A stretch of 19,936 nt of DNA, taken from the NCBI GenBank assembly GCA_964464385.1, contig CAYXFZ010000045.1, positions 1-19,936 of the forward strand, read 5' to 3'. The translations under genes and the position numbers were made by a program. Position 1 is the first letter of the stretch, and the number at the start of each line of letters is the position of its first letter. Of this stretch, positions 1 through 8,139 are shown piece by piece. Source of the stretch: CAYXFZ01 sp964464385. GTDB taxonomy: Bacteria; Planctomycetota; UBA1135. The notes beneath the pieces are model-generated. The model did no database searches. It worked only from the letters and a program-made list of their open reading frames with translations, and was not told where the DNA came from.

Positions 1-142
1 TGGCCCCGGTGGGTTCGGCCGCAATCCTCTTTTTTTGATCGGCAAGGTCGGCGCCAGGCAGGGTAGAGCCAGCAGGGATCTCGATGAGGCCAGGGATGGG
101 TTCCTGGGAAGGGGCCAGGAGGAGCAGGGATGCGAGGAGCAT
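1..142 (-). CDS. Formylglycine-generating-enzyme-like secreted protein, N-terminus only
   Basis: The frame is open from an ATG at 142 to the left edge, giving the first 47 residues of a longer protein. Residues 1-14 (MLLASLLLLAPSQE) look like a short signal peptide. Next comes IEIPAGSTLPGADLAD (residues 21-36), which resembles the 'EIPAGxFxMG' opening of the FGE-sulfatase/SUMF1 family. Members either convert a sulfatase Cys to formylglycine or are non-catalytic relatives. The usual 'MG' is replaced by 'PG'. The next upstream ATG is out of frame, so 142 is the best start. The gene diverges from the pseudouridine synthase at 254. No catalytic region is visible, so the family call rests on one motif. 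Confidence 0.5.
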   Translation of the reverse strand, partial: MLLASLLLLAPSQEPIPGLIEIPAGSTLPGADLADQKKRIAAEPTGA

Positions 143-253
143 GGTGGGAGAGGCACGGCGGGGGCCGTGCAGGGCATACAGATTATCCGAACCCGCCAGG
201 AGCGGCGAATCAGGAGGGTTCCCTCTAGACTGTTCGGCCCTCCAGGTTCCGTC

Positions 254-1234
254 ATGTCTACTCAATCTTCCCCCCACGCCCTTATTCCCGCTTCTTTGGA
301 CGGGGAGCGTTTGGATCGGGCCGTGACGGAATTGATTTCCGGCGGGCTGAGTCGGTCCCAGATTGCCAAGCGGATTCGGGAGGGCTGCGTTCTCTTGGAT
401 GGTGAACCCGTTTCAAGGGTGGGATTTCGGGTGGCCACTGGGCAGGAAGTGACCTTGGATCTGCCGACCCCGCCGGTATTCGAGGAGGGCCAGAGCCCCG
501 CCATTCTCTTCGAGGACGAGACCCTTGCCGTCATCATCAAACCGTCGGGCCTCCGGATGCATGGCAACCATCCCGGGGATCTCCGACCTAGCGTTGCTCG
601 TTGGGCCCAGGAACGATGGGGGGAGACCCTACCCCGAGAGTCGGGGGAGGAAAGGCCCGGGATTGTGCATCGATTGGATCGTGGAACTTCCGGGGTCTGC
701 GTGCTGGCCAAGACGAGCCCTGCCCTGGCCCACTTGGCGGACCAGTTTGCCAACCGCACTGTCCAAAAGACCTATCAGGCCCTTTGTTACGGCAAACCCC
801 GCTTCGAATCGGACTGGGTAGAGCTGCGACTCATGCGGGATCCGAAGAGGCCGGAACGTATGCGCACGACCCAATCGGAAGGAGAGGGGACCCGGGATGC
901 TCTCACCTATTGGGAGGTCCTCCGCCGCTTTGCCGGTTTTTGTCATTTGCGGATCCAGCCGAGCACAGGGAGGACGCATCAGATCCGCGTTCATTTGGCC
1001 GCGATGCGGACTCCGATCGTGGGCGATCCGTTGTATCGCGTCGGCAATTTTGGACCCGGGATACATCCCCCTTCTTGGGCGGTGGAGCGCATGATGCTAC
1101 ACGCCATCTCGTTGGACTTTGAGCACCCTACGGATGGACCGGTTTCCTTCGAGTCTCCCTTGCCGCAGGAATTTTCCACCTGTTTGCAGGTGTTGGAAGA
1201 TGAGTTCCTTCTCGGGGAGGATGAGGATTCATGA
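254..1234 (+). CDS. RluA/RluD-family pseudouridine synthase
   Basis: A 326-residue protein that should isomerise uridine to pseudouridine in rRNA or tRNA. Residues 18-70 form an S4-type RNA-binding domain (LSRSQIAKRIREG). The synthase domain follows, with the family motif HRLDRGTSG at 139-147 and catalytic Asp142. Further family motifs are KTYQALCYG and STGRTHQIRVHL. The length fits RluD-type enzymes carrying an S4 domain. The frame stays open upstream to 35, but those residues lack homology and overlap the divergent gene, so ATG 254 (MSTQSS) was chosen; it has only a weak ribosome-binding site. The stop overlaps the next gene by ATGA, so the two are probably translationally coupled. The exact uridine target (RluD, RluC or other) cannot be told from sequence alone. 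Confidence 0.93.
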   Translation: MSTQSSPHALIPASLDGERLDRAVTELISGGLSRSQIAKRIREGCVLLDGEPVSRVGFRVATGQEVTLDLPTPPVFEEGQSPAILFEDETLAVIIKPSGLRMHGNHPGDLRPSVARWAQERWGETLPRESGEERPGIVHRLDRGTSGVCVLAKTSPALAHLADQFANRTVQKTYQALCYGKPRFESDWVELRLMRDPKRPERMRTTQSEGEGTRDALTYWEVLRRFAGFCHLRIQPSTGRTHQIRVHLAAMRTPIVGDPLYRVGNFGPGIHPPSWAVERMMLHAISLDFEHPTDGPVSFESPLPQEFSTCLQVLEDEFLLGEDEDS

Positions 1235-2727
1235 GGATTTCCGTTCGCGGTCTGTCCCAGGGATTTTGGTTTGCGATTGTTTTTGCCATAGGGCCTCGTG
1301 TTCTTGCTCAGCAGGGAGGAGAGGTGACCGGCAATGCTCCCCAGCGCGCCGGGATGGCCGGGGCCGGGGCAGCTGGGGCCACTTCGGGTTTGGATCTGGT
1401 CAACAATCCTGCCGCTTTGGGTTTTTTGCCGCGCCGCAACCGCAACAGGACCACGCGGGTGGAAATGGTCGGCCGCTTGGCGCTCAATCCTCTGGAGATC
1501 CAGACCGCGGACGGCACCCTCTACGAGCCTCATCGAACCACGGCCGGTGGCCCCTTTCTTTCCTGGACTACCGGAGCCGGCAACGAATGGTCTTGGGGAA
1601 TTGCTCTCGTGCCGACAGCGGGCGGGGGAGCCTCCTACCGGCGGACGGTGGATTTGAATGTGGCCACGGCGCCGGGCGGCCCTCCCTACATCCCGCGCCA
1701 GGCGGAGATTCCTATCGACGTCCAGGTGATTCAGTTGGGGCTCGAGCCCGCCCTGGCCTGGCGACCGTCTAAAAAATTCTCGGTGGGTTTAGGGGCCTCC
1801 ATTCGCTACACGCGTTTGGACTTGATTTCTGCTGCCGATATCCCCTTTACGGACCTCAAGGGTCCGGGGGTCATCCCGGGGCAAACTATGGGAGAATTTT
1901 TCCAGTTCCTAATGGACAGCAATGACCGGGGGGATGTGACTTCGATGCAAGCGGGAGTGGATGCGACCGCAGATGCTCTGCCCCACGTGGCCTTCAAGCT
2001 GAGTTTTCTTTGGGAACCGCGACTAGGTCGTCGCCTGACCGGCTGGGTACGTAGCCCCACGAATGCCCAGGATCTGGAGGGCACGATTGTCGTGGATTTG
2101 GCTGATGATATGGGCGAAATTCTAGATCTCTATGGTTTTGATACCGTGGGCAACTTTCGTTTGCGGGTTCCTGGAGTGCGCTTCCCTGCGCAAGTGGGCT
2201 TGGCTTGGATGGAATTCGTGGGTCGCTCGGATCGCTTTTTCCTGGATGCGGCTTGGACCAATTGGTCCAATTCCTTCGATAGCTGGATTGCTAGCGTGGA
2301 TGAGGGAGACGGGGATTTGGGCCAGATGACCGGGGACTTTCCTATCGAGGTGGATTTGGGCATCGAGTGGCGCGACAACATCAAAGTATCGGTGGGGTGG
2401 GAGCACGATCTCTTTCAGCCGCTCCGGTCCGGGGGGACATTGCGAGCGTCGGGAAGTCCCTGGACTCTGCGTGGGGGGGTGGGTTGGGCCAGCAATCCCG
2501 TGGGTGGAGCCCCGCTTCCCGGCCTCCTTCCCGTGCAACCCCTGCACTTTGCGCTTGGGGCCACACGTTGGGGGAAACTCGGTTCAGGGGACTGGCATTT
2601 TGCCGGTGTTGTTGCTCCGCCGGCCTCCTATGTTTCCGGAGTGAACCCGCAATTGTCGGATTTGTCCGGCGATACTTACCGCCAAACATCCATCAGCCTA
2701 GCGGTAGGCTGGACCGTTTCCTTTTAG
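1231..2727 (+). CDS. FadL/OmpP1/TodX-like outer-membrane transport protein
   Basis: A 498-residue protein with a signal peptide (residues 1-26, cleavage after VLA). The mature N-terminus is typical of FadL-type barrels: a Gly/Ala-rich segment (GMAGAGAAGATSG) followed by LVNNPAALGFLP at 57-67. The rest alternates aromatic and glycine-rich segments such as LEPALAWRPSKKFSVGLGAS and VSVGWEHDLF, as expected for beta strands. The chain ends in Phe, as many outer-membrane proteins do for BAM recognition. The family imports long-chain fatty acids or other hydrophobic compounds across the outer membrane. It overlaps the pseudouridine synthase by ATGA, with GGGAGG about ten bases upstream of the ATG. 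The specific substrate is unknown. A fatty-acid role would fit the acyl-CoA genes downstream, but that is inference. Confidence 0.8.
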   Translation: MRISVRGLSQGFWFAIVFAIGPRVLAQQGGEVTGNAPQRAGMAGAGAAGATSGLDLVNNPAALGFLPRRNRNRTTRVEMVGRLALNPLEIQTADGTLYEPHRTTAGGPFLSWTTGAGNEWSWGIALVPTAGGGASYRRTVDLNVATAPGGPPYIPRQAEIPIDVQVIQLGLEPALAWRPSKKFSVGLGASIRYTRLDLISAADIPFTDLKGPGVIPGQTMGEFFQFLMDSNDRGDVTSMQAGVDATADALPHVAFKLSFLWEPRLGRRLTGWVRSPTNAQDLEGTIVVDLADDMGEILDLYGFDTVGNFRLRVPGVRFPAQVGLAWMEFVGRSDRFFLDAAWTNWSNSFDSWIASVDEGDGDLGQMTGDFPIEVDLGIEWRDNIKVSVGWEHDLFQPLRSGGTLRASGSPWTLRGGVGWASNPVGGAPLPGLLPVQPLHFALGATRWGKLGSGDWHFAGVVAPPASYVSGVNPQLSDLSGDTYRQTSISLAVGWTVSF

Positions 2728-2771
2728 CACCAGTTTATCCGGGTCGGTCCACACGCAGGATTCCCTCGGGG

Positions 2772-4391
2772 TCAGGGTGAATAGGACTCGGCTGTGGCGA
2801 TTGCACTACCACTATTGGACTCGCCCCCGGCCACATAGATGGTGCCGTCTTCCATGTACTCGGCAATGTTGCCGCCGCGCCTGACCGTCATGGGAGAGGC
2901 GGTGGCGTAAGAGTTGGTGACGGAATCCCAAACCCAGACATCAGCTTCGGGAATGGGGTCGGTAAGGTCGCCGCTGGCTCCACCCAGCACCATGATTTGG
3001 CCGGTGTCCAGGCTGAGGGCTTGGAGAAAGCCGCGGTCGGCAGGCAAGGGGGCAATGCCGCTGGCGGAATTGGTCGCAGGATTAAATACATCAGCATTTT
3101 TGATGGGGCCAAAGTTCAAAATGTCACCGCCAACACCACCAAAAAAGGCCACCTTGCCGTTGGGGAGGAGAGCGTGGGCGAAAAGGGCACGTTTGGTGCG
3201 GATGTTTCCCGCATTCGAGAAGGAGCCTGTAGCTGGATCGAAGGTGGAGGCTTGCGAACTGAAGTCAGGGAAATTGATTCCAAAAATGGTGGTGTAGGTG
3301 ATACCGCCGGAAATCAAAATGAGACCGTTCTGCAGGGCAATCGCCCCATGGCCTGCCTTGGGTTCGGCCAAGTTGGGGCCGGAGGACCAAGAGTTGGTAG
3401 CAGGATCGAAGATTTCAGTAGAATTGAGAGAGGTACCCAGCAAATCGGCCACATCGGCGAGTTCGTTGTTGCCGTTGCCCTTGGTCCCCCCACAGATGAG
3501 GACTTGCCCACTTGGCAACAGGCTGGCGGTGTTTGCCGCACGGTGCCTATTCATGTTGGGGAGGGCGGACCAGGAGCCGGTGCTGGGATCCCAGATCTCG
3601 GCACTTTTCAGAACATTGGTGAAGTAGGTTCCATTGGCTTTTTGTCCCCCGTATGCGATGCCACCACAGGCCAACACGCGGCCATCCTGTAGAGTCGTGA
3701 GAGGATGGAAGGCACGGCCTGTCACCATGGTTCCCGTGGACTGAGTTTGACCGGTGTTGAGGTCATAAATCCAGGTTTGGTCGGTGGTCGGGTAGGGGTT
3801 GGTGACATCCGTCAGCAGGGCAGGACCTCCGCCGGATCCCAGAACCCGGGTGGCGCGACCTTGAAAGCCACGCTCAAGAACAGTCCAAGCGACATTGGCG
3901 GTTTGCACGGGAAGGTTGCTACCGGCCGACTGCCAATTGTTGGACGTGTTCAAGTTGTACCAGCGAATGTTGGAAAAGGAATCGAACTCGGCATTGCCAC
4001 CCCCGCCGGGTTTGCAAAAACCCTGGAAATACACATTCTTCCCTAAAAGAGAAGCGGATGCTGGGGTATTGAGTGTCTTGGTGAACGTGCCCGCTGCATC
4101 CGAGGAACCGGTGAAGAAGATGCTCAAGGGTGGTCCAGCAAGGTCAATGTCCACCGCCAAAACATCACTGGGATCGCCGGTAAGCCCAACGATGTAATTG
4201 CTACCCGTATTGCGGAAGGAGGGCAGTAAAAAGACGGGCGAATTGGGCGTCATCCCCTCGATCCGAACTTGGGCCGGGTTGCCAAGGGTGTCCCCATAGA
4301 CCATCAATTCGGAGGTGGCATTGCTCTGGGCGAGCAGGGGCGAGGCAAGGAAAAGACCGGAGACCGAAAGGGAGACGAAGGCTTTATTCAC
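2772..4391 (-). CDS. Secreted kelch-repeat beta-propeller protein
   Basis: A 539-residue exported protein starting at GTG 4391 (MNKAFVSLSVSGLF), with a signal peptide ending at LLAQ (residue about 22). The frame is open further upstream, but that extension is only the antisense of the mutase gene. Residues 23-175 form an unassigned, probably beta-rich domain. Residues 180-539 carry kelch-like blades with a Gly-Gly pair at about 187, 243, 301, 362, 418, 470 and 522. Most are preceded by DGRVL, SGQVL, NGLIL or DTGQIMVL, and most are followed by a D(P/S)xTxSW-like strand. Seven Gly-Gly positions suggest a seven-bladed propeller. Kelch propellers bind proteins or sugars; a minority are oxidases, and no catalytic residues are evident here. 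The gene converges with the FadL-like gene and diverges from the mutase. No clear Shine-Dalgarno precedes the GTG. Confidence 0.82.
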   Translation of the reverse strand: MNKAFVSLSVSGLFLASPLLAQSNATSELMVYGDTLGNPAQVRIEGMTPNSPVFLLPSFRNTGSNYIVGLTGDPSDVLAVDIDLAGPPLSIFFTGSSDAAGTFTKTLNTPASASLLGKNVYFQGFCKPGGGGNAEFDSFSNIRWYNLNTSNNWQSAGSNLPVQTANVAWTVLERGFQGRATRVLGSGGGPALLTDVTNPYPTTDQTWIYDLNTGQTQSTGTMVTGRAFHPLTTLQDGRVLACGGIAYGGQKANGTYFTNVLKSAEIWDPSTGSWSALPNMNRHRAANTASLLPSGQVLICGGTKGNGNNELADVADLLGTSLNSTEIFDPATNSWSSGPNLAEPKAGHGAIALQNGLILISGGITYTTIFGINFPDFSSQASTFDPATGSFSNAGNIRTKRALFAHALLPNGKVAFFGGVGGDILNFGPIKNADVFNPATNSASGIAPLPADRGFLQALSLDTGQIMVLGGASGDLTDPIPEADVWVWDSVTNSYATASPMTVRRGGNIAEYMEDGTIYVAGGESNSGSAIATAESYSP

Positions 4392-4490
4392 GGCGATGTA
4401 CTCGGGGGGGAGGATGTGGGGAAGGAATATCCCGGGAGCAGAACTACTGTAACAAGGAAAATCCGTTCCCAACTCGTAGAATGCCCCCTC

Positions 4491-6092
4491 ATGGGTGGTT
4501 CTCCCTCCGATTCTGGGCGAAAGAAGGCCTTTGTGACCGCCTCCGGGCTGAGTTTGCCCTCTTCCATGGAGGCTTTGGGTTCGAACGGCCCCCTGGAGGC
4601 CCCCGGCCAGGCCCCCTTCACTCGTGGTATCCATGCCCAGATGTATCGCTCGCGGCTCTGGACCATGCGCCAATATGCCGGTTTTGGTTCGGCCCGCGTG
4701 ACCAACGAGCGCTTTCGCTATCTGCTGGAGCGCGGCCAGACCGGGCTCTCGGTAGCCTTCGATTTGCCAACGCAGATTGGCTACGACTCGGATCACCCGC
4801 TGGCTGTGGCCGAGGCCGGCCAAGTAGGGGTGGCTGTGAATTCCATCCGCGACTTCGAAGTGTTGTTTGAGGATATTCCCCTGGGCGAGGTCTCCACTTC
4901 CATGACCATCAATGCCACCGCCTTGGCCCTGTTCTCGATGTACGTGGTCTTGGCGCGGCGCCAAGGGGTCGCGGCCGAGCGCATTCGGGGTACGGTGCAG
5001 AACGACATCCTTAAGGAGTTCGTGGCGCGCGGCAATTACCGTTTTGATGTGGCGCCTTCGATGCGGTTGGTGGTGGACCTGTTGCGCTTCCAGCAGGAAG
5101 TGGCCCCCAACTTCAATCCGATTTCAGTCTCGGGCTACCACATGCGCGAGGCGGGTTGCAGCGCCGTGCAAGAAATCGCCTTCACCTTGGGGGATGGCCT
5201 GGCCTATTTGCAGGCCGCTCTTGAAGGGGGCCTGGATGTTACGGCCACGGCCCGGCGCATGTCCTTCTTCTTCAACGCCCACAATGAGTTGTTTGAGGAG
5301 GTCGGCAAGTTCCGGGCCGCCCGTCGTTTATGGGCGCGGACCTTGCAGGATCGTTTTGGCGTAGAAGATCCCCGTGCGCAACAACTGCGCTTCCATGTGC
5401 AGACCGGGGGCTCGACCCTGACTTCCCAACAACCTCTCAACAATGCCGTGCGGGTCACGGTACAGGCCATGGCCGCGGTCCTGGGTGGTGCCCAATCCTT
5501 GCACACCAATGGTTACGACGAGGCCATCTCCTTGCCATCGGCGGAATCGGCCCTGCTGGCTCTACGAACCCAGCAAATTTTGGCGCACGAGTCCGGCATT
5601 GCCGACACCGTGGATCCGCTCGGTGGTGCACCGGTGATGGAGCACTTGACCGATTCCCTCGAGGCCGAGGCCGGGGCCATGATCTCCCAAATCCAAGAGG
5701 ATTTCGGCGGCATGGTCGGTGCCGTGTCGGCCGGATTTGTACAACGCGAAATTCATCGCGAGGCCATGCGCCACCAGCGTCAGGTCGAGTCAGGCGAGCG
5801 TGTCGTGGTTGGAGTCAACGATTTCGTTTTGGAGGACGAAACGCCCGCCAAGGCATTTCGCCCGGATCCGGCCGCGCGTCAGAGCATCCAAGAGGAATTG
5901 GAAGCGGCCCGCTCGTCTCGTGAGGCCGCCGCCGTGGAAACGGCCCTGGGTCGCCTGCAGGATGCGGCCGGGCAAGAGGAACCGCTCGGCCCGCTGTTTC
6001 TGGATGCGGTCGAGGCAGGCACCACCGTCGGCGAAATTTGCAGCACTTTGGAAACCGTCTTCCCTGCCTGGCAGGCCCCTGCGGTGATCTGA
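4491..6092 (+). CDS. mcmA1: Methylmalonyl-CoA mutase, catalytic (N-terminal) domain subunit
   Basis: A 533-residue cobalamin-dependent mutase that interconverts (R)-methylmalonyl-CoA and succinyl-CoA. The TIM-barrel motifs are very clear: FTRGIHAQMYRSRLWTMRQY, SVAFDLPTQIGYDSDHP, IQNDILKEF and SVSGYHMREAG. By spacing to the Propionibacterium enzyme, Tyr62, Gln170, Arg180 and His217 correspond to Tyr89, Gln197, Arg207 and His244. Tyr and Arg at these sites fit methylmalonyl-CoA; isobutyryl-CoA mutases have Phe and Gln. The protein stops at about 530 residues and lacks the C-terminal cobalamin-binding DxHxxG domain, so a separate small subunit is expected, and none is in this window. ATG 4491 was chosen because the conserved FVTASGL segment lies upstream of the next ATG (4566). 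The stop overlaps glnS by one base (TGATG). Confidence 0.94.
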   Translation: MGGSPSDSGRKKAFVTASGLSLPSSMEALGSNGPLEAPGQAPFTRGIHAQMYRSRLWTMRQYAGFGSARVTNERFRYLLERGQTGLSVAFDLPTQIGYDSDHPLAVAEAGQVGVAVNSIRDFEVLFEDIPLGEVSTSMTINATALALFSMYVVLARRQGVAAERIRGTVQNDILKEFVARGNYRFDVAPSMRLVVDLLRFQQEVAPNFNPISVSGYHMREAGCSAVQEIAFTLGDGLAYLQAALEGGLDVTATARRMSFFFNAHNELFEEVGKFRAARRLWARTLQDRFGVEDPRAQQLRFHVQTGGSTLTSQQPLNNAVRVTVQAMAAVLGGAQSLHTNGYDEAISLPSAESALLALRTQQILAHESGIADTVDPLGGAPVMEHLTDSLEAEAGAMISQIQEDFGGMVGAVSAGFVQREIHREAMRHQRQVESGERVVVGVNDFVLEDETPAKAFRPDPAARQSIQEELEAARSSREAAAVETALGRLQDAAGQEEPLGPLFLDAVEAGTTVGEICSTLETVFPAWQAPAVI

Positions 6093-7762
6093 TGGATTCC
6101 ATGGACGCGTCCGAAAGCCCCCGAGATTTCATCCGCGACATCATTGCCGCCGACGCGGCCTCGGGTCTGCATCCAGTTCCGCTCACCCGCTTCCCTCCCG
6201 AGCCCAACGGCTATCTGCACATTGGCCACGCCAAGGCGATTTGTCTGGCCTTTGGTATTGCTGAGGAGTTTGGTGGCCGCTGCAATCTGCGGATGGACGA
6301 CACCAATCCGGAAAAGGAAGAGGAGCACTACGCCGAGGCAATCCAGCGGGATTTGGAATGGTTGGGTTACTCCTGGGACGGCGAGGTCAAGCACGCTTCA
6401 GACAACTACGAGACTTTGCACGCTTGGGCGCTGCACTTGATCGAGCAGGGGCTGGCCTATGTGGATCAGCAAAGCGCTGAAGAAATGCGCACCCATCGCG
6501 GCAGTTTGACCGAGTCGGGCACGGACAGTCCCTTTCGGGATCGACCGGTGGCCGAAAACTTGGCCCTCTTTGCACAGATGCGTGCCGGAGATTTGGACGA
6601 GGGCTCTTGTGTTCTGCGCGCCAAGATTGATATGGCCGCCGCCAACTTGAACTTGCGTGACCCGGCGATTTACCGCATTTTGAAGCGCACTCATCCGCGC
6701 ACGGGCGATGCTTGGTGCATCTATCCCATGTACGACTTTGCCCATGGTCAGTCGGATGCCATTGAGGGGATCACGCACTCCTTGTGTTCTCTGGAGTTTG
6801 AAAATCATCGCCCTTTGTACGATTGGTTTTTGGAGCATTTGCCGGTTCCCCACCAGCCCCGGCAAATCGAATTCTCCCGCCTGAATATGTTGCGAACGGT
6901 CATGTCCAAGCGGAAGTTGCTGCGCTTGGTCGAGGAGGGAGGGGTCGAGGGCTGGGATGACCCGCGCATGCCGACTCTTTCTGGCCTGCGGCGCCGCGGC
7001 TACACCCCCAACTCCATTCGGGATTTCATTGGCCGGGTGGGGGTGAGCAAAATGGACCAGACCGTGGACCCGCGCTTGTTGCAGCATTGTTTGCGTCAGG
7101 ATTTGGAACACGCGGCCATCCGTCGCATGGCGGTTTTGAATCCACTCAAGGTCGTGCTCACGGATTACCCAGAGGGCAAGACCGAGACCATGGAGATTCC
7201 CAACCACCCCGGTCGCGAGGAGTTGGGTAAGCGATCGGTTCCCTTTGCTCGCGAGTTTTTCATCGAGCGCGAGGATTTTTTAGAAGATCCACCCAAGAAG
7301 TTCTTCCGCTTGGCCCCAGGCAAAGAAATCAAACTCCGATACGCTTATGTGATTCGTTGCCAGGAAGTCATCAAGAACGCCGCCGGCGAAATTGTGGAAC
7401 TGCGTTGCACTCATGATCCCACCACCCGCCATGGCCTTCCTAAGGACCGCAAGGTCAAAGGTATTTTGCATTGGGTGTCCGTTGCCGAATCGGTCGAGTG
7501 TGAAGTCCGTCTCTACGAAGATTTGTTTGCCGTGGATGCCCCGGATGCCGAAGAGGATTTTTTGGCCGTTCTCAATCCGGATTCCATGCAAGTTCTTCGT
7601 GCCCATTGCGAACCTGCCCTAGCCGAGGCCAAACCCGAAGCCTGTTTCCAGTTTGAACGCTTGGGTTATTTTGTGGCGGATCTGGCCCACAGCAAACCTA
7701 ACGCCCCGGTCTTCAATCGTGCTGTTTCGCTAAAGGATTCTTGGGCCAAGAAGCAGGTGTGA
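6092..7762 (+). CDS. glnS: Glutaminyl-tRNA synthetase
   Basis: A 556-residue class I aminoacyl-tRNA synthetase that charges tRNA-Gln directly. It carries FPPEPNGYLHIGHAK (HIGH at residues 43-46) and the KMSKS-equivalent VMSKR (270-274). GlnRS-typical blocks include CIYPMYDFAHG, ITHSLCSLEF, GWDDPRMPTLSGLRRRGY and, in the C-terminal anticodon-binding barrels, RKVKGILHWVS. These distinguish it from GluRS. The length matches the bacterial enzyme (about 550 residues), with no extra C-terminal YqeY or GatB-like domain. ATG 6092 overlaps the mutase stop by one base, so translation is probably coupled. No Shine-Dalgarno is visible. Having GlnRS suggests the cell need not rely on the indirect Gln-tRNA amidation route. 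Confidence 0.97.
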   Translation: MDSMDASESPRDFIRDIIAADAASGLHPVPLTRFPPEPNGYLHIGHAKAICLAFGIAEEFGGRCNLRMDDTNPEKEEEHYAEAIQRDLEWLGYSWDGEVKHASDNYETLHAWALHLIEQGLAYVDQQSAEEMRTHRGSLTESGTDSPFRDRPVAENLALFAQMRAGDLDEGSCVLRAKIDMAAANLNLRDPAIYRILKRTHPRTGDAWCIYPMYDFAHGQSDAIEGITHSLCSLEFENHRPLYDWFLEHLPVPHQPRQIEFSRLNMLRTVMSKRKLLRLVEEGGVEGWDDPRMPTLSGLRRRGYTPNSIRDFIGRVGVSKMDQTVDPRLLQHCLRQDLEHAAIRRMAVLNPLKVVLTDYPEGKTETMEIPNHPGREELGKRSVPFAREFFIEREDFLEDPPKKFFRLAPGKEIKLRYAYVIRCQEVIKNAAGEIVELRCTHDPTTRHGLPKDRKVKGILHWVSVAESVECEVRLYEDLFAVDAPDAEEDFLAVLNPDSMQVLRAHCEPALAEAKPEACFQFERLGYFVADLAHSKPNAPVFNRAVSLKDSWAKKQV

Positions 7763-7771
7763 TTTTCTATT

Positions 7772-7893
7772 CCGCGGTGGTCGGCCCTTGTCCCTCACCC
7801 CGCGGCGATCGGCTTTGTCCGGCGCTCTACACGCTCCATTGAGCTTCGGCTCACGCCGAAACTCAACTCCGCAACTCGCGGCGGACAAAGCCG
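7772..7893. repeat. Repeat- and hairpin-rich intergenic element
   Basis: Right after glnS, a roughly 21-base unit starting with CCGCGG occurs twice, at 7772-7793 and 7800-7820, with three substitutions and one indel. The second copy ends in CGGCTTTGTCCG (7810-7821), which is the exact reverse complement of CGGACAAAGCCG at 7882-7893. Inside this outer 12-bp inverted repeat lies a second hairpin: TTGAGCTTCGGC (7839-7850) pairs with GCCGAAACTCAA (7855-7866) around a TCAC loop, with one C-A mismatch. The nested pair could be a structured RNA, an extragenic palindromic repeat, or a terminator. No U-run follows, which counts against a simple intrinsic terminator. The remaining sequence to 8022 shows no recognisable gene. 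Confidence 0.55.
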
Positions 7894-8022
7894 CACTCTG
7901 CGGGATCAGGGCCGCGTGGCGTGCAAATCGGGTCTGTGGATCATTCTCCGAACTGCATGACCTGCCTTGCAGATCGAATTCAGGTTTTCCGAATCCAAGT
8001 TAGGAATCGAGTATCATTAAGC

Positions 8023-8028
8023 AGGAGG
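8023..8028 (+). promoter_or_regulatory. Strong Shine-Dalgarno (AGGAGG)
   Basis: AGGAGG lies five bases upstream of the ATG at 8034. It is the best match to the anti-Shine-Dalgarno sequence that I saw before any start codon in this window, where most genes rely on overlap or weak sites. It is the main reason for reporting the short ORF that follows. Confidence 0.55.
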
Positions 8029-8033
8029 AGTAC

Positions 8034-8126
8034 ATGAACGGAATTTGGCAAAACAAAGCATCCACCAGACGAATGGCCACGCCGCCCCTGGTGATGCAGC
8101 ACGTTCGGGAGTTAGGCTCGCCCTAA
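8034..8126 (+). CDS. Unrecognised 30-codon small ORF upstream of DUF2200
   Basis: ATG 8034 to TAA 8126 encodes 30 residues, beginning MNGIWQNKAS and ending HVRELGSP, basic in the middle (STRRM). It has an ideally spaced AGGAGG and ends 13 bases before the DUF2200 start, so the two could be co-translated. I do not recognise the peptide. It has no signal peptide or membrane segment. It could be a genuine small protein, a leader peptide controlling the next gene, or a remnant of a longer gene. Only its position, ribosome-binding site and codon run support it. Confidence 0.35.
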   Translation: MNGIWQNKASTRRMATPPLVMQHVRELGSP

Positions 8127-8139
8127 AGACACAGTTAAG

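Noticed and set aside
2728..2771. Terminator sought between the convergent FadL-like and kelch genes
   Set aside because: The 44-base spacer shows no stable stem-loop or T-run.
4426..4455. Possible sigma-70 promoter for the kelch gene (TTGTTA and GATATT, 18-base spacer, minus strand)
   Set aside because: Each box matches only four of six bases, which is not enough in unbiased search.
4392..4964. Leftward extension of the kelch protein frame by 191 codons beyond GTG 4391
   Set aside because: The extension is antisense to the highly conserved mutase start and has no coding character of its own; a signal peptide begins exactly at GTG 4391.
6398..7207. 269-codon minus-strand frame
   Set aside because: It is antisense to glnS, with no recognisable sequence.
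7788..8003. 71-codon frame in the glnS-DUF2200 spacer
   Set aside because: It runs through the palindromic element, has no ribosome-binding site, and its composition follows the repeats and not codon bias.
8111..8117. GTTAGGC before DUF2200, which matches an integron attC core (GTTRRRY)
   Set aside because: No matching RYYYAAC partner or paired inner arms were found 50-130 bases upstream, and the bases lie inside the small ORF; a seven-base match is expected by chance.
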